A stretch of 64,000 bases of DNA from Chryseolinea lacunae (lineage in GTDB: Bacteria > Bacteroidota > Bacteroidia > Cytophagales > Cyclobacteriaceae). The position numbers and the translations under genes are program-made. The notes beneath the pieces are model-generated. The model had not been told where the DNA came from. It made no database searches and saw nothing but the letters and a program-made list of their open reading frames with translations. This document shows, piece after piece, positions 10,301-18,905 of this stretch. How positions within the stretch are numbered: the first letter of the stretch is position 1; every line of letters starts with the position of its first letter. The DNA lies in the NCBI RefSeq assembly GCF_016735595.1, contig NZ_JAERRB010000019.1, forward strand, positions 62,001 through 126,000. The letters run 5' to 3'.

Positions 10301-10365
10301 GAAATTCCGATTTCTGAGAAAGCTATTGTGAAGGAATTTTAGCAGTCAGTGGTAAGGAATTAGCA
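10301..10365 (-). promoter_or_regulatory. Regulon promoter 2: 21-bp direct repeats plus -7 box, upstream of susC/susD
   Basis: Plus-strand TTAGCA at 10339-10344 and 10360-10365 (minus-strand TGCTAA) are 21 bp apart, each followed on the minus strand by a CAC contact (ACCAC, TTCAC). The -7 position holds TTTC (10301-10304), one mismatch from TTTG. The CAATCGATTG palindrome (10292-10301) abuts it, as in promoter 1. The susC start is 408 bp further left. The intervening 9894-10300 holds the hairpin at 9971-10006 and no convincing gene. Confidence 0.6.
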
Positions 10366-10391
10366 AGTTACTTTGATGAGGTCGTGATGGA

Positions 10392-10422
10392 TAAAAAAAA
10401 AGCATTACCCGTAGGTAATGCT
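10392..10422 (-). terminator. Rho-independent terminator of the GH95/propeller-enzyme operon
   Basis: A perfect 9-bp stem (AGCATTACC 10401-10409, loop CGTA, GGTAATGCT 10414-10422), followed on the minus strand by an eight-T run. It lies 30 bp after the stop of the minus-strand gene ending at 10453. Confidence 0.85.
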
Positions 10423-10452
10423 TTGTCTGGCCAGAGTGGAAAATCTCTGTGC

Positions 10453-11583
10453 CTAGTTTGCCTTCAACGGCATAGCCACATTGTACGAATGCTCACGCTT
10501 TTTAATCCCCAATGCGCCGAACAATACTATAGGTACGCCTTTCTCTCGCAACAAACATGGCCTCTCTGGCGCTTCCTCGCTGAGTGAACCATCGCTAAAC
10601 TTCAAGTGAAATGGCGCGGCTTTAGGATGCTTGGCAGGTTGCCAGGTAACGCCGTCGAGAGAGGTAAGCATTGCCCAGGTTGCCTCTCCGTGCGTGAAAT
10701 GACCAGCCACATCCCGAACGATCGCATAGTGTTTCTTTTTATAAGTCCACAGGTATGGATCTTCTGCAACCATCCACGTGTCTTTACGGTCGATGCCGCT
10801 GGCTTCGAATATGGGATTAGGATGTTTCTCAAAAGGGCCAAGCATCTGTTTTGCAAACGCGACGCCAAACCTAACATTCCCACCGTGCAAGGTTCCATTT
10901 CGACCAACCTGTTTATAGATCAAAATTACTTTACCATCATCGTCGACTGTCACGGCCGGGTTGGAAACCATCAACGCATCAAAGGCCGTTGAATCCCGGC
11001 TCACGTTGAGCACCGGTTCATCAAAACGCTGCCACTCTTTCTCAGGATCATCACAGACGGCCACACCGATCCGTTGGGTATTCCGATAGTGCCACCAATG
11101 TGAATCCTTCATGGTGGTCGGCTGCTTCAGCAACCCATCTCCGGTAGTCGCTACATAATATAAATAGTATTTGCCATTGTGCAGAATGGCGGTAGGGTTG
11201 TGGGTGGCTGCACCGTCCCAATATTTACTTCCGCGAGAATTGAAGATGACCTTCACGTGCCGATAAGGTCCCCCAGGGTTATCAGCCTTGGCCAAAGCTA
11301 TTTCCGAATGGCTGATCCAGGCATAGTGACCAAGGGATCGCGGCCATCGACTGTAGAACATGTAGTACTTACCATTGTAGCCTTTTAGTACCGAGCCACA
11401 CCAAATGTTGTACGCGGAATCCGCAAAAACATTTGTTGCCGGAATGGGTTGGATCATCGAAAACAGGTCGACATCATTCATGGACGTAAGGCTGCCATCG
11501 CGGTCCGTTTTTATTTTTTGAGCCGAGGCGACAATGACAATCAGCGTCAAAATACAGGCCACTAAAAATCTAATCATCTTCAT
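10453..11583 (-). CDS. Secreted five-bladed beta-propeller glycosidase, GH43/GH117-like
   Basis: 376 residues with a signal peptide ending ASAQ. Repeated blade-like motifs (GKYYMFYSRW, GKYYLYYVATTGDG, GKVILIYKQVG, AEDPYLWTYKKKHYAIVRD) are typical of GH43, GH117 and related propeller enzymes. HNPTAI and AEDPYLW resemble the segments that carry catalytic acids and a conserved His in such families. Those families act on arabinose, xylose, galactose or anhydrogalactose ends; I cannot name the sugar. Its ATG overlaps the stop of the upstream GH95 gene (ATGA), so the two are translationally coupled and probably act on the same side chain. The gene is followed by a clear terminator. Confidence 0.75.
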   Translation of the reverse strand: MKMIRFLVACILTLIVIVASAQKIKTDRDGSLTSMNDVDLFSMIQPIPATNVFADSAYNIWCGSVLKGYNGKYYMFYSRWPRSLGHYAWISHSEIALAKADNPGGPYRHVKVIFNSRGSKYWDGAATHNPTAILHNGKYYLYYVATTGDGLLKQPTTMKDSHWWHYRNTQRIGVAVCDDPEKEWQRFDEPVLNVSRDSTAFDALMVSNPAVTVDDDGKVILIYKQVGRNGTLHGGNVRFGVAFAKQMLGPFEKHPNPIFEASGIDRKDTWMVAEDPYLWTYKKKHYAIVRDVAGHFTHGEATWAMLTSLDGVTWQPAKHPKAAPFHLKFSDGSLSEEAPERPCLLREKGVPIVLFGALGIKKREHSYNVAMPLKAN

Positions 11584-13844
11584 TGTGTATGTGTTTTGGT
11601 TTTTAAGTCAATAACGTGAGGTCTGTTAGCAACCAAGTAGACCGATGCAACTTTATCACCATACCGAAAGGTATAGGTCCCGCTTCGTACAGCTTTTAGC
11701 GTAGCATTTACCAAATGGTTGCTTTTCCATCGCATCGCCACCTCAACATTACCACGCGCTTTTAATCCCTTAACTTCACCGTCAGCCCATGCTTTTGGAA
11801 GTGCTGGCAAGAGATGAATAACATTTTCGTGGCTCTGCAAAAGCATTTCTGCCACGGCAGAAGTATAGCCGAAATTACCGTCTAGCTGAAAAGGATAAGC
11901 ATTGAAAAGATTCGCGTATAGTCCGCATTTCTCAGCTTGACCCGGTGATTCCGCGTACTGAATCAGCCGCCGCATTTGCGCATAAGCATGTTCACCGTCA
12001 GCCAGACGCGCCCAAAGATTAAGACGCCAGGCAACGCTCCAGCCTGTACTTTCCATGCCTCTTGACAGGAGTGAACGCGAGGCGGCCCGTGCCCATTGCG
12101 GCGTTTGCTGAAGCGTGATTTGCCGACCGGGATAGACCGCAAACAGGTGCGAGTTGTGGCGGTGATGATCGGTCGAGTCATCGAGATCTTCAGCCCACTC
12201 CTGCAACTGTCCCCATTTGCCGACACGTGGACCTAAAAGTTTCGAGCGCAGGCGCTCTGCGTTTGAACAGAAACCGTCGTCAATTTTTAATTTCTTAGCT
12301 GCATCGATATAGTTTGTAAACAGATCATAGACAATCTGCTGGTCATAGGATGCTCCCGGATAAGGACGTTTATCAAGCTCGTCTTTATGGGGACCGTGTT
12401 CCGGTGACCAGCCGTCGGGAGATATGAGTTTGCCCGCTGACGTTTCAACCAAATGACCATCCCAGTAACTGACAAGTTCCTTTAACAAGGGGTATGCACG
12501 TCTGGCCAGAAACAATGAGTCACCGGTGAAGGCATACCGTTCCCAAAAATGTTGTGACAACCATGCACTCCCCGGACGGTGTATGCGCCAGGTACTGCCA
12601 CCGCCCATCAAGTTGTCAGTACTGTACGTTACCCAGCCCACGCTGGTCTTCAACACGTTGTCGCTGGTAGATCTGTTTATCGCGGCTAGATTTTCAACCC
12701 AGTCGAATAATGGTTCATGACACTCCGAAAGATTGGTCGGCTCCGCTGACCAATAATTCATCTGAATATTAATATTGGTAGTATACTGCGAATACCATTC
12801 CGGCTTCACATCATTGTTCCAAAGGCCTTGTAAATTTGCTGGTGTTCCACCAGCACGTGATGAGCTTATTAATAGGTAACGTCCGTATTGGAATAGCAAT
12901 GCTTCCAGGTCGTGATCACTGGCGCCTTGCGTATAATCCTGTAATCTTTGTAGCGTGGGTTTGTCAGGTCCATCACCAAGCTTCAACGTCACGCGATCAA
13001 ATAACCCACTGAAGTCCTCCTTATGATCGGTGAGCACCTTATCGATATCCTTTTCGCTAACGCGCTTCGCCCTTGCACGAACTAACTTTTCCGGATTTTC
13101 TCCAGCGGCAAATTCCGCCCCAGCGCGGAGCTTAAAACTGGTAGCCGCGGTAAGGTAAAAGTTCAGGGCGTCAGCGTCTCGAATAATGATCGAGGAATCT
13201 GTTGGTGTCACCACTCCCCCTTTCGCCTTTACGATCAAACAAGCAGCATACGAAATACCGTTTTCCAACTTTCCCTGAAAGAATAACGAAGATGTTCCTT
13301 CTGTTAATTTTTCTCCTCGAACATCCTTTAGCTTTATTTCGACATTAATTGACTTGGGTTTACTCGCGGTAATCAAACCCACCAGGGCTTGATCTGGATG
13401 ACTTGTAAAATAGACGCGCTTGAACGCAATAGCACCCTTTTTAAATGACGTCTCGTGGATTGCATTGTTCAAGACAAGCGACCGCCGATAAGCCGTGGCA
13501 GACGCATCGGTATTGTACTTCCACGCCAGGAAAATATTTCCAAATGGCTGAAAACTACCAATTTTATCTAAACTCCCGGTACACAAAGAGGACTCGTTGA
13601 ATTGTATTCGTTCACCATCAACACCACCAAAAATCATTGCTCCTAGAGAACCGTTTCCAAGGGGTAGCGCATCCAGCCATCGATCTGCTGGCTTAGTATA
13701 CCACAACCGTTGAAGGGGCGTGCTGCTGTGGGCCACTTTCCGTTGGGCACTTGCCACCCCTGAAATTAGCACAGCAAGGATCACAATACACATGAAACGT
13801 TCAGGCAAGAGGAAACTCCCTCTTACAATAGGCAAATAAATCAT
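11580..13844 (-). CDS. Secreted GH95 alpha-L-fucosidase/alpha-L-galactosidase
   Basis: 754 residues, the usual length for GH95. After a signal peptide (ending ASAQ) come LWYTKPADRWLDALPLGNGSLGAMIFGG-type N-terminal beta-sandwich motifs and IQFNESSLCTG. The (alpha/alpha)6 barrel contains MNYWSAEPTNLSE, DGWSPEHGP, HRHNSHLFAVYPGRQI and QLDGNFGYTSAVAEMLLQS, where the Asn pair and the Asp are the expected catalytic residues of this inverting family. GH95 removes alpha-1,2-L-fucose or alpha-L-galactose. It overlaps the downstream propeller-enzyme gene by ATGA and lies 44 bp after the AraC regulator gene, suggesting one transcript. Fucose and L-galactose specificities cannot be told apart here. Confidence 0.93.
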   Translation of the reverse strand: MIYLPIVRGSFLLPERFMCIVILAVLISGVASAQRKVAHSSTPLQRLWYTKPADRWLDALPLGNGSLGAMIFGGVDGERIQFNESSLCTGSLDKIGSFQPFGNIFLAWKYNTDASATAYRRSLVLNNAIHETSFKKGAIAFKRVYFTSHPDQALVGLITASKPKSINVEIKLKDVRGEKLTEGTSSLFFQGKLENGISYAACLIVKAKGGVVTPTDSSIIIRDADALNFYLTAATSFKLRAGAEFAAGENPEKLVRARAKRVSEKDIDKVLTDHKEDFSGLFDRVTLKLGDGPDKPTLQRLQDYTQGASDHDLEALLFQYGRYLLISSSRAGGTPANLQGLWNNDVKPEWYSQYTTNINIQMNYWSAEPTNLSECHEPLFDWVENLAAINRSTSDNVLKTSVGWVTYSTDNLMGGGSTWRIHRPGSAWLSQHFWERYAFTGDSLFLARRAYPLLKELVSYWDGHLVETSAGKLISPDGWSPEHGPHKDELDKRPYPGASYDQQIVYDLFTNYIDAAKKLKIDDGFCSNAERLRSKLLGPRVGKWGQLQEWAEDLDDSTDHHRHNSHLFAVYPGRQITLQQTPQWARAASRSLLSRGMESTGWSVAWRLNLWARLADGEHAYAQMRRLIQYAESPGQAEKCGLYANLFNAYPFQLDGNFGYTSAVAEMLLQSHENVIHLLPALPKAWADGEVKGLKARGNVEVAMRWKSNHLVNATLKAVRSGTYTFRYGDKVASVYLVANRPHVIDLKTKTHTQ

Positions 13845-13888
13845 TCGTTTGAAGGTTAGTGGTTAGGTATTGAGAAGCTTTCGACAAC

Positions 13889-14752
13889 TCACACATTTGA
13901 GCGCACATACTGGATGGGCGTCATATGCATGGCAGCTTTAAATTGTTTATTAAAAGTGGATAGATTGGCAAATCCTGATTCATAACAGACCTGCGCTATT
14001 TTATTACGTTTCTCTTGAAGTAATTGACAGGCGTACCCGATCCGGACTTCCGATAAAAAATGCGAGAACGTCTTGGTGGTGCGCTGGCGGAAATATCTGC
14101 AAAATGCGGTGGGGCTCATGCTTGCAGCGTGCGCAACTTCATCCAGGGTAATGGGATTACGAAAGTTTTCAAAGATATACTGATGCACTTGTTCGAGACG
14201 ATCGTTGCTACTTGAAAATGCGGTTGCCGTAATGGCAGATTCTGTAAGTGGTCTCATGTCCTGAGACTCACTAATTTTTTGCAAAACATCAAGCAGTATA
14301 AATAACCTTTTGGTTTGGCTCTCCTGCTCCATACGTTCCATCGCCCACGATACCTCGTTGTGCAACTTGCCCGTGATTTTTACACCCGCTGATGCTTTGA
14401 GCAACAACTCACGAATTTGTCTGAGCTCCGGCTTGTTAAAGAAATCATCACCTAAGAAATTATAGGAGAAATAGGCCGTAATAGACTCGCATGCATCCGA
14501 CTGAGGTTTATCAAAATATTGCTGATCTGATTTCCATAAATGAGGAACATTTGCGCCGAGCAGTACTAAATCTCCGTCTTGAAAAGGTTCAATTTTATTG
14601 GAAACATAGCGCATCCCCTTTCCACGCACGACCAAACTTAACTCAAGCTGCGGATGGTAGTGCATCTCATGGTAAAAATAGGGAACATGTTGCCGCTTAA
14701 TCATAAATGAACTCTGTGGACCGGCAGTGTCCTTCAATACGTACTTATTCAT
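13889..14752 (-). CDS. AraC-family transcriptional regulator with cupin sensor domain
   Basis: 287 residues. The N-terminal half is a cupin-type ligand-binding fold (EMHYHPQLELSLVVRGKG, VLLGANVPHLW). The C-terminal 100 residues hold the two helix-turn-helix motifs of AraC proteins (ITLDEVAHAASMSPTAFCRYFRQRT and NKIAQVCYESGFANLSTFNKQFK regions). Such proteins bind a sugar and activate promoters at direct-repeat sites. It lies 44 bp upstream of GH95 in the same direction. It is one of two AraC-domain proteins in the window that could recognise the 21-bp repeats described elsewhere. Confidence 0.93.
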   Translation of the reverse strand: MNKYVLKDTAGPQSSFMIKRQHVPYFYHEMHYHPQLELSLVVRGKGMRYVSNKIEPFQDGDLVLLGANVPHLWKSDQQYFDKPQSDACESITAYFSYNFLGDDFFNKPELRQIRELLLKASAGVKITGKLHNEVSWAMERMEQESQTKRLFILLDVLQKISESQDMRPLTESAITATAFSSSNDRLEQVHQYIFENFRNPITLDEVAHAASMSPTAFCRYFRQRTTKTFSHFLSEVRIGYACQLLQEKRNKIAQVCYESGFANLSTFNKQFKAAMHMTPIQYVRSNV

Positions 14753-14828
14753 GACTATTTTTAGATATCAAAACACTTTTTTTTATTTTGCTTTGGCATG
14801 AGTCCATGTGGGCGAGGTCTTCATGCGA

Positions 14829-15872
14829 TCATTCATCATTCGCTAAGTGAAGTTCCCTTCGTGTCGAATCCCGCACAATTAACTTGGGAATAAAGACACG
14901 CCGCTGAGAAACGGCTTCCTGTCCTTTATGGATGCAGGATATTTGATCAAGAAGTAGTTCGGCGGCCGCCTGCCCCATGGCCTCGCTGAACTGATCCACC
15001 GTGGTCAACGACGGCGTGATATGTTTGGTCAATTCTTCGTTGCTAAACCCCACAATTCCAAGCTGCCCAGGTACGTCAATCTGTCGGCTTTTAGCAAAGT
15101 TCAAAACTCCCAACGCTAAATAGTCACTGGCCGCAACCACGGCATCCGGGGGATCCGGAAGATTAAAAAGACTTTCCATCACCGCCATTGCAAAATCTTT
15201 ATCAGGGGAAGACTCAAAAATAAAATGATCCAACACAGGAAGGCCATGTTTGACAAGGCCATATTTATAACCTTCCATCCGCTTGTTAAACGCCAGGATA
15301 TGTGAATAGCCTCCCAGATGAGCAATGCGACGGTAGCCCATCTCCGCCAGGTGGTCAACAACCTTCACGGCAGCCTGAAAGTCATCAATCACAATATTGC
15401 TGATGGACTCATCCTCAAACACTCTGTCAAAAAGTACGAGAGGCCTGTCTTTGGAAAATTCTTGGTAGAAACCTACTTGTTTAGTTTCCATCCCCAGCGA
15501 AGCAATTACTCCCTCAACGTTGGCTCTTACAAAACCGTCCAACTGCTTTTTCTCCTGCTCCTGTGAATCCTTCGACTGAGAAATCATCACACTGTATCCA
15601 GCATCACTCAACACCTCTTCGGCTCCTTTGATGGCCGAGGAAAAGAAACTATAGTGAATGCCTGGCACCAGTATTCCAATCAAACCGGTCCGCCCCGTTC
15701 TAAGGGCGCTCGCCATACTGTTCTGTTGATAGCCAAGCTCCTGTGCCGCCTTCAGAACAGCATTTCGCGTATCGTCACTAATCCGGGTATTTCCGTGAAG
15801 TGCTTTTGATACAGCCGACGGGGTAATACCCACCCTTGCCGCGATGTCAACTATGGTCGATTTTTTCTTCAC
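14829..15872 (-). CDS. LacI-family transcriptional regulator
   Basis: 347 residues. The N-terminal HTH (STIVDIAARVGITPSAVSKAL) with hinge helix (NSMASALRTGRTGLIGILVP) is followed by a periplasmic-binding-protein-like sensor domain (DRPLVLFDRVF, AVVAASDYLALGVLNFA, GIVGFSNEELTKHITPSLTTV). LacI proteins bind palindromes with a central CG and release or bind DNA on sugar binding. Two identical palindromes of that type lie upstream, one 14 bp before its start, so autoregulation is likely. It is the first gene of the minus-strand run leading to AraC and GH95 (76 bp spacing). Confidence 0.95.
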   Translation of the reverse strand: MKKKSTIVDIAARVGITPSAVSKALHGNTRISDDTRNAVLKAAQELGYQQNSMASALRTGRTGLIGILVPGIHYSFFSSAIKGAEEVLSDAGYSVMISQSKDSQEQEKKQLDGFVRANVEGVIASLGMETKQVGFYQEFSKDRPLVLFDRVFEDESISNIVIDDFQAAVKVVDHLAEMGYRRIAHLGGYSHILAFNKRMEGYKYGLVKHGLPVLDHFIFESSPDKDFAMAVMESLFNLPDPPDAVVAASDYLALGVLNFAKSRQIDVPGQLGIVGFSNEELTKHITPSLTTVDQFSEAMGQAAAELLLDQISCIHKGQEAVSQRRVFIPKLIVRDSTRRELHLANDE

Positions 15873-15885
15873 AAAATGCTATTTT

Positions 15886-15901
15886 GTTCAAACGTTGTAA
15901 C
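15886..15901. promoter_or_regulatory. Probable LacI operator, proximal copy
   Basis: GTTCAAACGTTGTAAC is a near-perfect palindrome around a central CG (GTT-NN-AACGTT-NN-AAC), the form typical of LacI-family operators. It is 14 bp upstream of the lacI-type start. The identical 19-bp sequence including flanks recurs at 16043-16061. Confidence 0.65.
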
Positions 15902-16043
15902 AAAAATATTGGCAGATTTTATACTTTCAAAATTGTCCAAAAAAATAATTTAACAGACTGGCTATTAACAATTTAAAATGTCGTCTAGCTGACAAATGCT
16001 ATCCTTTGGAGATCCCATTTTAGATGTAAATCATACACTTTAT

Positions 16044-16059
16044 GTTCAAACGTTGTAAC
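16044..16059. promoter_or_regulatory. Probable LacI operator, distal copy
   Basis: An exact copy of the operator at 15886-15901, centre-to-centre 158 bp, close to 15 helical turns at 10.5 bp per turn. The spacing would suit repression by DNA looping. I found no third copy in the window. Confidence 0.6.
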
Positions 16060-16061
16060 AA

Positions 16062-16900
16062 CAATTGACCAACATTTTTGGGTCAAAGCGATGCTTATTT
16101 CATTGTGAGAGCGTTCGGCATTGAATGCAATTCTCACTGTTTCCATTGATAAGAATGTGAATTCTACAAGGCGGGGTTAAAGGAATTCAAACGGCTTGTT
16201 GAGGATAGCGGGTGGAGCGTTCGATAGCTCAACCTACCGGCACGCGCTTCTCATGCTTATCGAACTTCCCTCCCAGAATTCCCCCAGTGGAATAGAAAAA
16301 CGAAAGCGGCGATGGAAATAATGAATTGTAGTGATAAGAAAACATGAAGATACTCACCAGATCTTTTTGATGATGGCAAACCCACGCTGCGGGGGAGGGG
16401 CGTCATACAGGCCAAGGAAAAATTAGACGCAGGGATGACAATGGAACTCAAAGGAAGGGTAAGAATTATTGTCGGTGCGCGATTGAAATATTTCATTGAA
16501 CATCATGTACACCATAGTGACATGTTTGACAAGGTGGAACATGTTTATTTTTAAGTCTACCCACATAAAGCGTTTATTCAAACAGCCCACGCGTTGGCGT
16601 GGGGCGTTTGCTGTTGAAGCAATTCATCGGCATTCCGCAGGCGTTCATCTTAAAGATTTGCCTCCCTTGCACAGGCCCGTTGGTGTAGCGTTCGATTGTT
16701 CTGCTGGAGGGTTGGTCATCTGATATTAAGGTATTGAAAATGAATATCTTAATACAGAAGCCATGTTGATCAAACAGCCTTTCAAAGGCTTCAATCGTTG
16801 CCAAAAAACAAACAAACGATTGCATTTGTTGAACCTTATGCATACACTTGGCCGAAATTTTTAGGATTCGGGCTGGGCACTTACTAACGTCAAGAGCGCA
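16062..16900. other. Long intergenic stretch without a convincing gene
   Basis: About 840 bp between the distal LacI operator and the ECF sigma gene. Short open frames exist but show no recognisable protein or coding character. A hairpin CCCACGC-GTTG-GCGTGGG lies at 16586-16603 with an outer AACAG/CTGTT pair. Near 16826-16852, TTTG and TACACTTG could be -33/-7 boxes for the sigma gene, but this is weak. Confidence 0.4.
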
Positions 16901-17476
16901 ATGCAGGTAGATAATGAATGGAAAGAGCAGGACCTTATCGAGGCATTGCGGCAAGGCGATGAACAAGCGTATAGTATCATCTTTAAGCAGTACTGGAAAA
17001 CGTTATATCACCAGGCCTATTGCAAAGTACAATCACACGAACTTGCTGAAGAAATTGTGCAAGAGCTGTTTCTTACGCTATGGGAAAAACGTAGCACGCT
17101 GCTGATCTCCAACCTGCTTCACTACCTTCGCACTGCCCTGCGCAACAAATGCATCGATCATATTCGTGCTACACTGGTGAAGGATAAATACTGGCGCTAC
17201 TACAAGCAATTCATCCCCCGACAGGCCGACGCCACGCAGGAAATGGTATCCTATAATAATCTGGCGGAAGCCTTGGAGACCGGTCTGTCTCGCCTACCGG
17301 AGAAAACCAAAGCGGTCTTTGCCCTTAGTCGATTCGAGGGCCGGTCCATTGCAGAGGTGGCAAAAGTGGTAAGACTTTCCGAAAAGGCCGTGGAATATCA
17401 TCTTACCAAATCGTTGAAAATACTGAAAGTCTACCTGAAAGACTTTGTGCTCCTGGCCCTGCTCTTGTTTTATTAA
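16901..17476 (+). CDS. ECF-type RNA polymerase sigma factor
   Basis: 191 residues with sigma region 2 (DEQAYSIIFKQYWKTLY, EEIVQELFLTLWEKR, YLRTALRNKCIDHIR) and region 4 (LSRLPEKTKAVFALSRFEG, IAEVAKVVRLSEKAVEYHLT). It belongs to the Bacteroidota ECF group paired with FecR anti-sigma factors and STN-type SusC receptors, all three of which follow in order. In the known model, glycan binding at the receptor releases the sigma factor through FecR, which then drives the susC/susD operon. It should act on a promoter upstream of the receptor at 18906. Confidence 0.93.
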   Translation: MQVDNEWKEQDLIEALRQGDEQAYSIIFKQYWKTLYHQAYCKVQSHELAEEIVQELFLTLWEKRSTLLISNLLHYLRTALRNKCIDHIRATLVKDKYWRYYKQFIPRQADATQEMVSYNNLAEALETGLSRLPEKTKAVFALSRFEGRSIAEVAKVVRLSEKAVEYHLTKSLKILKVYLKDFVLLALLLFY

Positions 17477-17697
17477 TTGTCCCCCTCCTGTCTTTTTGTC
17501 TCTTAAGATCATGCCGGCTTGCGTTTCGCGTGAACGCCATTTAGCCTATGCCTTTATTCTTTTGTAAGGCCGTTTTTGTTAGAGATGCCCCTTGTCAAAG
17601 TTTTTTTGCCGAGGCAGGATGAAAGATCAAGTTTTTCCGAAAACGTTTTAGGGATTCTCCTGAGTTGTTCGTCTTAATGGGTATGCGACAAGCCCCC

Positions 17698-18717
17698 ATG
17701 AGCAGAAAGGAATTTGAGAAGATTTTGATGAAGTATCAAAAAGGACTATGTACAGCCGAAGAGGAGGCTTTGGTACAGCGGTGGTATGATACCATCGGCG
17801 AGGAGACAAATTTTTCCATAGACCAAGCGCAGCACCAACAATTGGAAAATGTGCTGTGGCAGAAGCTGTCCTTACGCATACATGAGCCGGTGGTGCCCAC
17901 ACCTTCGCGATTGTATTGGAAAATTGCCAGTGTGGCCGCCGCCCTGTTTATATGCATTGGGATGGGCGTGTATCTGGCCACTGACAACTTTGCCGCAAAT
18001 GAAGGCGACTTCGCCGCGGTGGAGGGTGCTGAAATGATTATTGTCAATGACCACCCCGTGGCCAAAGCGGTAACGCTGGAAGACGGAAGCGTGATTACGC
18101 TACAACCGGGCAGTACGTTGCGCATGGCAAAACATTTCAGCAAAGAAAAACGCGAATTGCAACTTACGGGTGTTGCCTTTTTTGAAGTGGCCCACGATAA
18201 GCAACGACCATTTTTGGTCTATACAAAAAATGTGATCACCAAAGTTTTGGGCACCAGTTTTTCGGTGTATGCAGATAAGCTCGATTCGTCTATTACGGTT
18301 TCGGTAAAAACGGGCCGCGTTTCGGTGTCCCGGCAGGTGGAGAAACATTTTGGGTTAACCAAAACCATGAAGGAAGAGGCCATCCTGGTGCCCAATCAAA
18401 AAGCCGTTTTCGATTTGAGCAAAGAAAAAGTCACCACTACGCTGGTGGACAACCCTCAACCGGTGCTGGCCATCGAAAAGGAAAAGGTGATGACCTTTGA
18501 TGAGAAGCCGGTAACAGACATTTTGAAGTCGCTGGAAAAAATGTACGCGGTTGACATTGACTACGATGCAAGCGCATTGCAATTCTGCGAGCTTACTACA
18601 GTCTTTTCGGAAGAAGGTCTCTATGAACGCCTACGGATTATCTGCAAAGCCATCGAGGGGACCTATGAAATCCACGGCACACGCATCATTCTAAAAAGCC
18701 GTGGATGTAGTCACTAA
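17698..18717 (+). CDS. FecR-family anti-sigma factor
   Basis: About 339 residues. Start ATG 17698 (MSRKEFEKIL) is preferred; in-frame ATGs at 17677 and 17683 are possible. The order is a cytoplasmic sigma-binding N-terminus, one transmembrane helix (about residues 75-93, ASVAAALFICIGMGVYL), a periplasmic FecR domain (EDGSVITLQPGSTLR, LTGVAFFEVAHDKQRPF, VLGTSFSVYAD) and a C-terminal domain of the DUF4974/STN-like type. It transmits occupancy of the outer-membrane receptor to the ECF sigma factor. It follows the sigma gene by 220 bp and precedes the STN-containing SusC, the standard order. Confidence 0.93.
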   Translation: MSRKEFEKILMKYQKGLCTAEEEALVQRWYDTIGEETNFSIDQAQHQQLENVLWQKLSLRIHEPVVPTPSRLYWKIASVAAALFICIGMGVYLATDNFAANEGDFAAVEGAEMIIVNDHPVAKAVTLEDGSVITLQPGSTLRMAKHFSKEKRELQLTGVAFFEVAHDKQRPFLVYTKNVITKVLGTSFSVYADKLDSSITVSVKTGRVSVSRQVEKHFGLTKTMKEEAILVPNQKAVFDLSKEKVTTTLVDNPQPVLAIEKEKVMTFDEKPVTDILKSLEKMYAVDIDYDASALQFCELTTVFSEEGLYERLRIICKAIEGTYEIHGTRIILKSRGCSH

Positions 18718-18803
18718 AAACACTAAAGACGATGATGATATTTGCACATCCTACACTTAACCGATCACGCATGAAATAATTGCTATCCACCAGAAAAAAA
18801 ACA

Positions 18804-18831
18804 GGCCGATAATGTTCCAGCATTACCGGCC
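18804..18831 (+). terminator. Hairpin between fecR and the STN-type susC
   Basis: GGCCGATAATG (18804-18814) pairs with GCATTACCGGCC (18820-18831) with one mismatch, and a short T-run follows after CTCACCCGG. It may partly terminate the sigma/anti-sigma transcript ahead of the separately regulated receptor operon. The rest of 18718-18905 should hold that operon's promoter, but I see no clear box. Confidence 0.5.
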
Positions 18832-18905
18832 CTCACCCGGTTTTTCCAAGGGATAAACCAGGCATTCGTTTTTGAATTGTTACACACAAAAACCTATTAC
18901 AAGGT

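Noticed and set aside
16257-16496. 79-codon minus-strand frame in the gap before the ECF gene
   Set aside because: No recognisable product, no convincing start context.
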